A stretch of DNA of 15,170 bases from the NCBI GenBank assembly GCA_014239005.1, contig JABAAA010000015.1, forward strand, positions 1-15,170, in the 5' to 3' direction. This stretch comes from Alphaproteobacteria bacterium (GTDB lineage Bacteria > Pseudomonadota > Alphaproteobacteria > JABAAW01). Below are positions 7,921-13,831 of this stretch, piece by piece; positions within the stretch are counted from its first letter, which is position 1, and every line of letters starts with the position of its first letter. The notes under the pieces are model-generated. The model did not search any database. It saw only the letters and a list, made by a program, of their open reading frames with translations, and was not told where the DNA came from. A program made the position numbers and the translations under genes.

Positions 7921-7962
7921 AGATTAACCTAGTATTAACCCAGTATTAACCCAAATTAACCC
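7921..7962. repeat. 10-11-bp tandem repeat overlapping the cheY stop codon
   Basis: Four units, 7921-7930, 7931-7941, 7942-7952 and 7953-7962; the middle two are identical (AGTATTAACCC on the plus strand). Read in the cheY direction each unit contains GGTTAA, and the first TAA (7958-7956) is the cheY stop. Because the spacing is 10 or 11 bases, further TAA codons fall in the other frames, so all three minus-strand frames are closed within about 35 bases. Confidence 0.9.
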
Positions 7963-8333
7963 AATACGCTGTCGATCTTGGTGCGTAGCGTGTCTGCGCT
8001 GAAGGGCTTGACGATGTAGTTGTTCACTCCCGCTTCTTTAGCCTCTTGTACGCTCGATTGCTTGCTTTCTGCGGTCACCATGATGAACGGCACTTGCGTA
8101 TTGTCTCCGTTGCCTGCGCGCACCGCTTTCAAGAAATCCAAGCCGTTCATGGGCTCCATGTTCCAGTCGGAGATCACCAGCCCGTAGCGTTTCGACGACA
8201 TGCGCTGCAACGCTTCGCTGCCGTCGCTCGCGTCGTCCACATCGTCGAATCCCAGCTGTACAAGCAGGTTGCGTATGATTCGCACCATCGTCTTGTAGTC
8301 GTCTACGACGAGAATGGGAGTCTTCGTGTTCAT
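7956..8333 (-). CDS. cheY: Single-domain response regulator CheY
   Basis: A 125-residue stand-alone receiver domain; when phosphorylated by CheA such proteins bind the FliM/FliN switch and change flagellar rotation. All signature positions are present: Asp11-Asp12 for Mg2+, phospho-acceptor Asp56 in VISDWNMEPMNG, Thr87, Tyr106 and Lys109 (YIVKPF). The length is that of the receiver alone, with no output domain. The ATG at 8333 has only a poor Shine-Dalgarno. A plausible sigma-70-type promoter lies about 70 bases upstream (8409-8437), and the gene is first in the motility block that continues with cheZ. It ends in a tandem repeat that includes its stop codon. The adjacency to cheZ makes the motor-switch CheY assignment strong against other receiver proteins. 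Confidence 0.95.
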   Translation of the reverse strand: MNTKTPILVVDDYKTMVRIIRNLLVQLGFDDVDDASDGSEALQRMSSKRYGLVISDWNMEPMNGLDFLKAVRAGNGDNTQVPFIMVTAESKQSSVQEAKEAGVNNYIVKPFSADTLRTKIDSVLG

Positions 8334-8408
8334 CCAAAAGTACGCGTCAGTGAGGACGCAAGAACATCGTTGTCATCAAGGTTGTGCCTCTCCGTTTCAC
8401 CATGCCTT

Positions 8409-8437
8409 AGCATACACCATTCTGCCGTCCGTGTCAT
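8409..8437 (-). promoter_or_regulatory. Candidate sigma-70-type promoter for cheY
   Basis: Read on the minus strand: -35 ATGACA (8437-8432, 5 of 6 to TTGACA), a 17-base spacer, and -10 TATGCT (8414-8409, 4 of 6 to TATAAT). Predicted initiation near 8402 gives a leader of about 70 bases before the cheY ATG. A second perfect TTGACA (8450-8445) overlaps the mrp stop codon but has no -10 at correct spacing. The prediction is from sequence only. Confidence 0.45.
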
Positions 8438-8446
8438 CCTTTTTTG

Positions 8447-9646
8447 TCAAGCACCATCGCGTCCCCCCCCCGCTATCGCGTGAGCGATCGAACGGAAGGT
8501 TGCTCTGATTTCTTCTGTTTGCAAGGATCGTGCCTCTTCTAGCGCAGAGCGAGAAGGGCTGTCATCCTTGAGATTTTCAGGCTTGAGATTTTCAGGAAGA
8601 CTCATGAGAGGGGTTGCCTTGTCGGCACTTTCTTGCAACTCTTGGGCGAGGGGCAGGCTTCCGAGTAGAGGGATGTTGTTTTGTTGCGCAAATTTTAGGG
8701 TTCCGCCTTGTCCGAAGATGTGGCTTTCGCCGCCGCAGTGCGGACATCGGAAGCTGCGCATGTTTTCGACGACGCCTACGACTTTCACCCCCAGCTTGAC
8801 GAACATGGCGAGGCTTTTTTGAACATCGTAGAGCGCGACTTGTTGCGGCGTTGCCACCAATAGCGCTGCGTCCAGATGGGCGCTTTGCGCGAGGCTGAGG
8901 GGTAGGTCTCCTGTGCCTGGCGGCAGGTCGAGCAATAACAGGTCGAGCTCGCCCCACGCCGAGCCTTCTAGCATCTGTTTCAAGGCTCTGGCGATGAGCG
9001 GTCCGCGCCAGACGAGCGCCTGCTTGGGGTCGAGCATCGCTCCCATCGAGAGGGTTTTTATCCCGAAACGTTGTTCGGGAATCAGCAGACCTTCTTCGGT
9101 GCGCCGCGGCGGTTGGTCGAGCGCGAGCATCGGCACTAGCGAAGGTCCGTAGAGATCGGCGTCCAGCAATCCTATGTGCCATGTTTTTTTGTTTTTGGTT
9201 TTCTCGTTTTTGCGCATCTGAGCGAGCGCGATGGCGAGGTTGACGGCGAGCGTCGATTTTCCCACCCCCCCCTTTCCGCTAGCCACGCCCAGCACGACCT
9301 TCACCCCCGCCAGTCCGCCCTGCCGCCGAGGCGTTTTGCTCGAAGAGGCAGCAGACGCGGCAGGATCGTTGTTGCTGGTCAGCACGAGCGCGAGCGCGCG
9401 TCCTTCCAACAGGGGCTGCAAGGTTTCGCGCAGGCGCGTTTCGAACGCGCTTGCAAAGCTTGACAGCGAAGGCGGTAACGACAGGATGAGGGCTAGTCGA
9501 TCCTGTTCCAAACGCATGGTGACGGCGTCGGCGCCTAAGTCTCCGACCACCTTGCCCCGCTCCCACTCGTCGAGCGGGCAGGCTTGCAAACGACGGTGCA
9601 ACAGGCGTTCCAAAGTTTGATCGCGGCGGGTGGCAGATGGGGACAT
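8447..9646 (-). CDS. mrp: Mrp/ApbC-family Fe-S cluster carrier ATPase
   Basis: A cytosolic P-loop ATPase thought to carry and deliver Fe-S clusters. In order: a poorly conserved N-terminal region (about 10-90) where a MIP18/DUF59 domain is expected; deviant Walker A GKGGVGKST (124-132); DADLYGPS (162-169); DLPPGTGD (240-247); and the cluster-binding CPHC pair (Cys301, Cys304) in FRCPHCGGESHIFG. Family features continue to about residue 345. Oddities: a Lys/Asn-rich insert (about 147-154, NEKTKNKK) between the Walker A helix and the DAD strand, encoded by an A/T-rich stretch; a 15-bp duplication encoding PENLK twice (350-359); and a nine-base homopolymer in the last codons. The gene diverges from hflK across 134 bases; mrp beside hflKC is familiar from other Alphaproteobacteria. 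The ATG at 9646 has no good Shine-Dalgarno. Confidence 0.95.
   Translation of the reverse strand: MSPSATRRDQTLERLLHRRLQACPLDEWERGKVVGDLGADAVTMRLEQDRLALILSLPPSLSSFASAFETRLRETLQPLLEGRALALVLTSNNDPAASAASSSKTPRRQGGLAGVKVVLGVASGKGGVGKSTLAVNLAIALAQMRKNEKTKNKKTWHIGLLDADLYGPSLVPMLALDQPPRRTEEGLLIPEQRFGIKTLSMGAMLDPKQALVWRGPLIARALKQMLEGSAWGELDLLLLDLPPGTGDLPLSLAQSAHLDAALLVATPQQVALYDVQKSLAMFVKLGVKVVGVVENMRSFRCPHCGGESHIFGQGGTLKFAQQNNIPLLGSLPLAQELQESADKATPLMSLPENLKPENLKDDSPSRSALEEARSLQTEEIRATFRSIAHAIAGGGRDGA
8463..8471. repeat. Homopolymer tract C9/G9 in the 3' end of mrp
   Basis: Nine consecutive C on the plus strand (G in the coding sense), encoding three Gly codons seven residues before the mrp C-terminus. 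A second run of eight C (9265-9272) encodes part of the mrp Walker A loop. Such runs are prone to polymerase slippage and to sequencing error. Confidence 0.85.
8567..8596 (-). repeat. Perfect 15-bp tandem duplication inside mrp (PENLK twice)
   Basis: Two identical adjacent 15-base units (CTTGAGATTTTCAGG on the plus strand) at 8567-8581 and 8582-8596. They keep the mrp frame and encode PENLKPENLK in the non-conserved C-terminal extension. Perfect identity suggests a recent duplication. Confidence 0.95.
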
Positions 9647-9650
9647 GGAA

Positions 9651-9714
9651 AAGGCAACAAAGATGCAAAAAAAGAAAAAAAAGACGCTTGACGAACCGAA
9701 ACAATTGTTGCCTT
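9651..9714. promoter_or_regulatory. 10-bp perfect inverted repeat in the mrp leader / hflK upstream region
   Basis: AAGGCAACAA at 9651-9660 is the exact reverse complement of TTGTTGCCTT at 9705-9714, with 44 bases between them that include A-rich runs (about 9667-9682). The right arm also overlaps a local 10-bp palindrome, AACAATTGTT (9700-9709). On the mrp transcript this would lie in the 5' leader, the left arm close to the start codon; for hflK it is upstream DNA. It may be an operator pair or a leader hairpin. No regulator is identifiable. Confidence 0.4.
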
Positions 9715-9719
9715 ATGCA

Positions 9720-9749
9720 ATAGTAGCCTCAAGTGACGAGGCTTGTAAA
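9720..9749 (-). promoter_or_regulatory. Candidate mrp promoter with a dyad in its spacer
   Basis: On the minus strand: -35 TTTACA (9749-9744, 5 of 6), an 18-base spacer, and -10 TACTAT (9725-9720, 4 of 6), ending about 75 bases before the mrp ATG. The spacer is nearly filled by a dyad, AGCCTC (9725-9730) and GAGGCT (9738-9743) separated by 7 bases, which could be an operator. For hflK on the plus strand only a weak TTGACG (9688-9693) without a good -10 is seen. Confidence 0.35.
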
Positions 9750-9780
9750 ACGGCAATAGGAAACACGAGCGAGAACGATC

Positions 9781-10905
9781 ATGACTTGGTCGCAAAACGG
9801 CGGGGAAAATCCTTGGGGGACGACGCGTCGCGCGCGCGCGAGCAGCGGCGGGGGTAGCGGAGGTGGCAGCGACTCGCCTTCGTTCGACGACATCGTCACG
9901 CGTTTGCAAAAGGCGCTGAGAAGCTTCTTCGATCCGCAAAGCGGGCATGTGGTGCGTCGCGTCTTCTTGCTGGTGTGCGGTGTGGTTCTGCTGTGGGTGG
10001 CAAGCGGGCTCTATCGCGTCGATCAGGGGGAGATGGGCGTGCCGCTGATCTTCGGCAAGTTCTACGGTCCTCCGAAGCCGCCCGGATTGAACTACAACTT
10101 TCCCGCGCCGATCGGACGCGTCTTCACCCCGCAGGTCGAACGCGCGCGCAGGCTCGACATCGGCTTCCGCTCGGCGCGCGAGAGCGGCGAGCGCGGCTCG
10201 AACGCCGAGGCGCGCGATGTGGCAGAAGAAAGCCTGATTCTCACGAAGGATCAAAACATCGTCGATATCGACTTCACAGTTTTTTGGAAGATCAGCGATC
10301 CCATCGCCTACCTGTTCAACATCCGCGACCCCGAGGCGACGATCAAGATCTCCTCCGAGAGTGCAATGCGCGAGATCGTCGGACAGACCTCCTTCGACGA
10401 TGCCGTCACCGTCGGGCGCGCTGCGATCGAAACGAAGACATTGGAACTTTTGCAACGCATTCTCGACAGCTACTCGTCGGGCATCTTGGTCGAAAAGATC
10501 GACTTGCAAAAGTCGTCGCCGCCGCCGCAAGTGATCGACGCCTTCAACGATGTGCAGCGCGCACGGCAAGACCTCGACCGCTTGCGCAATCAGGCAGAGG
10601 CTTACGCCAACTCCATCGTCCCCGAGGCGCGCGGAGAGGCGGAGCAGTTGCTGCGGCAAGCCGAAGCCTACAGCGAGCGGCTCACCATCGAGGCGGAGGG
10701 CGAAGCCGCTCGATTCGTGGCGGTGTGGCGCGCCTACCGCTCTGCTCCCTCCATCACGCGCCGCAGGATGTACTTGGAAGCTTTAGGCAGCGTCTTTGAA
10801 AAGTCCAACATCGTCATCGTCGATCGAAAAGCCAGCGGCGTCATTCCCTTCCTGCCCTTGCCCGAAGTGCAGAAACGCTTGCGCAACGCGCAACCCTCGC
10901 CGTAA
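9781..10905 (+). CDS. hflK: FtsH protease modulator HflK (SPFH/band 7)
   Basis: A 374-residue inner-membrane protein that with HflC forms the large periplasmic cage around FtsH and modulates its proteolysis of membrane proteins. The N-terminus has the typical NPWG motif (10-13) and a Gly/Ser-rich stretch (22-30), followed by one membrane helix (about 59-77, VRRVFLLVCGVVLLWVASG). The SPFH domain begins at YRVDQGEMGVPLIFGKF and PPGLNYNFPAPIGRV. A long charged helix (NDVQRARQDLDRLRNQAEAY through ERLTIEAEGEAARF) and the RRRMYLEALGSVF...IVIVDR segment complete the family pattern. The start ATG has a weak GAGAAC-like ribosome site. hflC follows after 33 bases, so the two are cotranscribed. Divergent from mrp. 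Confidence 0.96.
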   Translation: MTWSQNGGENPWGTTRRARASSGGGSGGGSDSPSFDDIVTRLQKALRSFFDPQSGHVVRRVFLLVCGVVLLWVASGLYRVDQGEMGVPLIFGKFYGPPKPPGLNYNFPAPIGRVFTPQVERARRLDIGFRSARESGERGSNAEARDVAEESLILTKDQNIVDIDFTVFWKISDPIAYLFNIRDPEATIKISSESAMREIVGQTSFDDAVTVGRAAIETKTLELLQRILDSYSSGILVEKIDLQKSSPPPQVIDAFNDVQRARQDLDRLRNQAEAYANSIVPEARGEAEQLLRQAEAYSERLTIEAEGEAARFVAVWRAYRSAPSITRRRMYLEALGSVFEKSNIVIVDRKASGVIPFLPLPEVQKRLRNAQPSP

Positions 10906-10938
10906 CAATGCCTGCAACCATGGACATGGAGACTTCTC

Positions 10939-11868
10939 ATGACGACTAGCGAAGGAACGATCCGCCGAGCCACTGTCGGCAAAGGAAAGAAGCGCGGTGG
11001 CAAGAGGCTTTTCGTTTTCTTGATGCTTTTGGCGGGACTGGCTTTGCTTTCGATCCTCGGCGCGTTGCTCACCTTGTTTACCGTCCAGCAGACCGAGCAG
11101 GTGTTGATCGTGCGCTTCGGCGAAGTGCAGCAGGAAATCTTCGAGCCCGGGTTGCGCGTCAAGATGCCTTTTATCGACAATGTCGTCTCCTACGATAAGC
11201 GCACGCTCGACCTCGATCCGCCGCCGTTTGAAGTGTTGCTGACCGACAAGAAACGCATCGCGGTCGATGCCTTCGCGCGCTATCGTATCGTTCGTCCGAA
11301 GGTCTACTACCAACGCATTCGCACCGAGTCGCGCTTGCGCGATCGCTTCGGCAAAAACATCAACGCTGCCTTGCAGCGTGTGATCGCGACCGTCTCTTTG
11401 GACACCGTGCTCTCCAGCCAGCGCGAGGCGATCATGAACCAGATCCGCGAGGAGGTGCGCAAAAGCGCCGAGAGCTTCGGCGTCGAGGTGATCGATGTGC
11501 GCATCGGGCGTACCGACCTACCTGACGACACCAGCCAAGCCGTTTTCGAACGCATGCGCACCGAGCGCGGACGCGAGGCGCGCGAGTTGCGTGCGCAAGG
11601 CAACGAATCGGCGCGCAAGATTCGTGCGCAAGCTGACAAGGAGAAGGAGATCATCTTGGCGGACGCGACGCGTAAAAGCGACATCTTGCGAGGCAAGGGC
11701 GAGGCGGCGCGCAATCGTCTGCTGGGACGTGCCTTTTCGCGCGATCCTGCCTTTTTTGAGTTCAACAAGTCCTTGGAAGTCTACAAGAAGAGCATCGAGG
11801 GCGGCGAGACGACGATCATTCTTTCCCCCGACAGCGAGTTCTTCCGTTATTTCAATCGCAGTCGCTGA
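10939..11868 (+). CDS. hflC: FtsH protease modulator HflC (SPFH/band 7)
   Basis: A 309-residue partner of HflK in the periplasmic FtsH-associated cage. A basic N-terminus (GKGKKRGGKR) leads into one membrane helix (about 24-48), then the SPFH domain starting TVQQTEQVLIVRFGEVQQE and EPGLRVKMPFIDNV. Further HflC marks are VIDVRIGRTDLPDD, the charged helix FERMRTERGREARELRAQG ... DATRKSDILRGKGEAARN, and the C-terminal SPDSEFFRYFNRSR. The N-terminal extension before the membrane helix is somewhat longer than in E. coli HflC. A good ribosome site, GGAGA (10928-10932), lies 6 bases before the ATG, which supports this start. The usual downstream alphaproteobacterial neighbour degP is not present; a GtrA-family gene follows instead. 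Confidence 0.97.
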   Translation: MTTSEGTIRRATVGKGKKRGGKRLFVFLMLLAGLALLSILGALLTLFTVQQTEQVLIVRFGEVQQEIFEPGLRVKMPFIDNVVSYDKRTLDLDPPPFEVLLTDKKRIAVDAFARYRIVRPKVYYQRIRTESRLRDRFGKNINAALQRVIATVSLDTVLSSQREAIMNQIREEVRKSAESFGVEVIDVRIGRTDLPDDTSQAVFERMRTERGREARELRAQGNESARKIRAQADKEKEIILADATRKSDILRGKGEAARNRLLGRAFSRDPAFFEFNKSLEVYKKSIEGGETTIILSPDSEFFRYFNRSR

Positions 11869-11875
11869 CCTCCTT

Positions 11876-11897
11876 CGTGCGCTTTCTTCAGCGCGCG
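11876..11897 (+). terminator. Hairpin downstream of hflC, possible terminator
   Basis: An 8-bp stem (11876-11883 with 11890-11897, one G-T pair) closes a six-base TTCTTC loop, beginning 7 bases after the hflC stop. The following bases are only moderately T-rich (TGTCGTTTG), so termination would be partial at best. It would separate hflKC from the GtrA-family gene. Confidence 0.35.
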
Positions 11898-11934
11898 TGT
11901 CGTTTGTGCGCCGTGCATAATTAATGTCGAACTG

Positions 11935-12375
11935 ATGTTGCCGATGCTGTCGTCTCGTCGTATCGAGCAATGGGTCAGGGGGGAGTTGCAGTTTTTTCTG
12001 CCCTTTCTTTGTGTCGGCACAGGGGGATTTCTGATCGATGCGGGCTCGTTGCTGTTGTTGGTCGCGTGGGTGATGCCGCAGACGGTGTTGCATACTTTGT
12101 TGCTGCGTTGCGTCGGATTTTCTTGCGGGGTGTTCTTCACTTGGTTTTTCAACAAGAACTGGACTTTTCGCGAGCAAAGGGGCGGGGGTTCTCTGTTGTT
12201 TTACTATCCGATGATGGTGCTGGGGGCTTTGGTCAATTTGGGGGTGTTTACGGCATGTTTGGTATGGGTGCCGTTGGCGGCGCGCTATCCGGTGTTGGGA
12301 ATTGTGGTGGGAACGGGGACGGCGTTGTTTGTGAACTTTTCGTCGATGCGTTGGTTGATCTTCACGAAGCGGTAG
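11935..12375 (+). CDS. GtrA-family four-helix membrane protein
   Basis: A 146-residue integral membrane protein of the GtrA/DPMS family, whose members are proposed to move or present polyprenyl-linked sugars for surface glycan modification. Four hydrophobic segments are visible (about 20-46, 52-73, 88-111, 116-137). Family marks are the first-helix pattern FLCVGTGGFLIDAGSLLLL, the RCVGFSCGVFFTWFFNKNWTF block at the end of helix 2 and the C-terminal NFSSMRWLIF. Length and topology match the family. The ATG at 11935 is the first of two nearby (the other at 11944); neither has a strong Shine-Dalgarno. It starts 66 bases after hflC with a possible terminator between, and no glycosyltransferase partner is in the window, so its substrate is unknown. 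Confidence 0.85.
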   Translation: MLPMLSSRRIEQWVRGELQFFLPFLCVGTGGFLIDAGSLLLLVAWVMPQTVLHTLLLRCVGFSCGVFFTWFFNKNWTFREQRGGGSLLFYYPMMVLGALVNLGVFTACLVWVPLAARYPVLGIVVGTGTALFVNFSSMRWLIFTKR

Positions 12376-12430
12376 AAAACGGGCGGAGGGCGGGTAGAAC
12401 GATGTCACGAGAGGGCTTCTTTTGCGTTTT

Positions 12431-12454
12431 TGTCTTTTAGTCTTTCAGTCTTTC
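12431..12454. repeat. 8-bp tandem repeat in the convergent spacer
   Basis: Three units, TGTCTTTT, AGTCTTTC and AGTCTTTC (12431-12454), in the 93-base space between the GtrA-family gene and the convergent ABC permease gene, 14 bases from the latter's stop. The spacer is T-rich on the plus strand (TTTTGCGTTTTTGTCTTTTAG) and may help end transcription, but I see no clear GC-rich stem. Confidence 0.6.
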
Positions 12455-12468
12455 ACAAAACACCTCTT

Positions 12469-13275
12469 CTACTTTCTCAGTTTGTACCCGATGACAAACA
12501 GCCACCACAGTCCCAGAGAGCACAGCACCGTCGTGCCTAACAACACCCCCGCCCCCAAGACGAGATTGCTCTCTGCCACCCCTGTAAATCCGTAGCGCAA
12601 GCCGTCGACAAGGTAAAAAAGCGGATCCAACCTCGCCAAGGTCTGAAAAGGTTCGGGCAAGCTGTCAATCCGATAGAAGGTGCCGGACAAAAACGAGAGT
12701 GGCACCACCACAAAGCTGGTGAGCGCTGCGACATGCTCGAATTTTTCTGCCCACAAGCCGACAAAAGCCCCGAACACCGACAACAACACGGCAGCGCACA
12801 GCGCGTTGTACAGAATGACGAAAGGATGCAAAAAAGAAAACTCGACGAACGGCAACAATGCCAGCACGACAAGCAACCCGACGATGAACCCTCGCGTAGC
12901 TCCTCCCAAGACGATTCCTAATGTCATCTCGCTCGCGCTCAACGGAGCGAGCAGCAGGTCGGCGATGTTTCCCTGCAGCTTGCTCACCAACAGCGAAGAA
13001 GAAGTGTTGGCGAATGCCCCCTGAATGATGCTCATCATCACCAGCCCCGGCATGATGAAGGTGGAAAAGGGCAAGCCTGAAACTCTGATCTCGGTGCGCT
13101 GGAAGGCGAGCGAAAAAATTGCCAAAAAAATCAATGCCGTGATCGCAGGCGTCGCCACCGTCTGCACCCACACGACAAGAAATCGACGCACCTCGCGTTG
13201 GTAGAGCGACCACAAGCCTTGCGCATTCAGATGGCGGTAGTACAACAGGCGCGGGCTCAGATCGTTCTTTGACAC
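12469..13275 (-). CDS. ABC-2 type transporter permease
   Basis: A 268-residue inner-membrane permease of the ABC-2 superfamily (YadH/NodJ-like), which exports drugs, lipids or glycans together with a separate ATPase. After a cytoplasmic N-terminus (LWSLYQREVRRF) there are about six hydrophobic segments (near 36-57, 72-90, 115-140, 152-174, 184-202, 238-264). Family marks are NIADLLLAPLSASEMTLG after helix 2 and SGTFYRIDSLPEPFQTLARL followed by DPLFYLVDGLRYGF before the last helix. Start is GTG, 16 bases after the coaD stop, with a GGAG a little far upstream. It appears to be the last gene of a gyrA-coaD-permease operon. No ATPase subunit is next to it in the window; downstream comes the convergent GtrA-family gene. 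Substrate cannot be inferred. Confidence 0.88.
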   Translation of the reverse strand: MSKNDLSPRLLYYRHLNAQGLWSLYQREVRRFLVVWVQTVATPAITALIFLAIFSLAFQRTEIRVSGLPFSTFIMPGLVMMSIIQGAFANTSSSLLVSKLQGNIADLLLAPLSASEMTLGIVLGGATRGFIVGLLVVLALLPFVEFSFLHPFVILYNALCAAVLLSVFGAFVGLWAEKFEHVAALTSFVVVPLSFLSGTFYRIDSLPEPFQTLARLDPLFYLVDGLRYGFTGVAESNLVLGAGVLLGTTVLCSLGLWWLFVIGYKLRK

Positions 13276-13291
13276 TTTTGGCAGTCTCCAA

Positions 13292-13831
13292 CTACGAGGT
13301 CGCGTCCGAAGACGTTGGGCGAAATTTTTCTTGGTTCTTCGCTTTTTCCTTGAGCGCGCTTGCCACCGAAGAGGGAACGAAACCGGCGATATCGCCGCCC
13401 ATCAGCGCGATCTCGCGCACGAAACGCGACGAGAGAAAATGATACTTGTCGGACGCCGTCAGGAAGACGGTCTCGATATCAGGGGCGAGCGCGCGATTCA
13501 TGCCGGCGAGCTGAAACTCGAACTCGAAGTCCGACACGGCGCGCATGCCGCGCACGATCACGCGCGCCTCATGTTCGCGCATGCTTTCGATCAGCAGCGA
13601 TTCGAAACCCACCACGTTGAGGCGCGAAGCTGCGTCAGGAAAAGCCCGCGAGACGGCACACTCCACTTGCGCCACGCGCTCTTGTTGCGAAAACAGCGTG
13701 TTCTTGTTGTGGCTGGAGGCAACCCCCACGATCAGCTGTTCGAACAGACGAAGCGCGCGCTCGGCAATGTCGAGATGCCCGCAGGTGATCGGATCGAACG
13801 AACCCGGATAAAAGGCTACGCGAGAAATCAT
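13292..13831 (-). CDS. coaD: Phosphopantetheine adenylyltransferase
   Basis: Catalyses the penultimate step of coenzyme A synthesis, transfer of AMP from ATP to 4'-phosphopantetheine to give dephospho-CoA, in the cytoplasm. The 179-residue protein starts RVAFYPGSFDPITCGHLDI, which holds the nucleotidyltransferase TxGH motif. It continues with VRGMRAVSDFEFEFQLAGMNR and ends with the ATP-binding KYHFLSSRFVREIA, close to the family SSS/T-x-(V/L)-R/K-E pattern. Its length is slightly above the usual 160-170 because of a polar C-terminal tail (about 160-179). The ATG overlaps the gyrA stop (ATGA), and a GAGGA-like ribosome site sits within the last gyrA codons, so translation is coupled. gyrA-coaD adjacency is common in Alphaproteobacteria. 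Confidence 0.97.
   Translation of the reverse strand: MISRVAFYPGSFDPITCGHLDIAERALRLFEQLIVGVASSHNKNTLFSQQERVAQVECAVSRAFPDAASRLNVVGFESLLIESMREHEARVIVRGMRAVSDFEFEFQLAGMNRALAPDIETVFLTASDKYHFLSSRFVREIALMGGDIAGFVPSSVASALKEKAKNQEKFRPTSSDATS

Noticed and set aside
7921..7962. Possible CRISPR-like or operator array
   Set aside because: Units of 10-11 bp abut with no spacers, so it is a simple tandem repeat.
8445..8450. Perfect TTGACA -35 at the mrp stop codon
   Set aside because: No acceptable -10 at 16-19 bases; the nearby ATGACA/TATGCT pair fits better.
9535..10659. 374-codon minus-strand open frame antisense to hflK and running into the 5' part of mrp
   Set aside because: hflK on the plus strand has complete SPFH and membrane features; the antisense frame has none.
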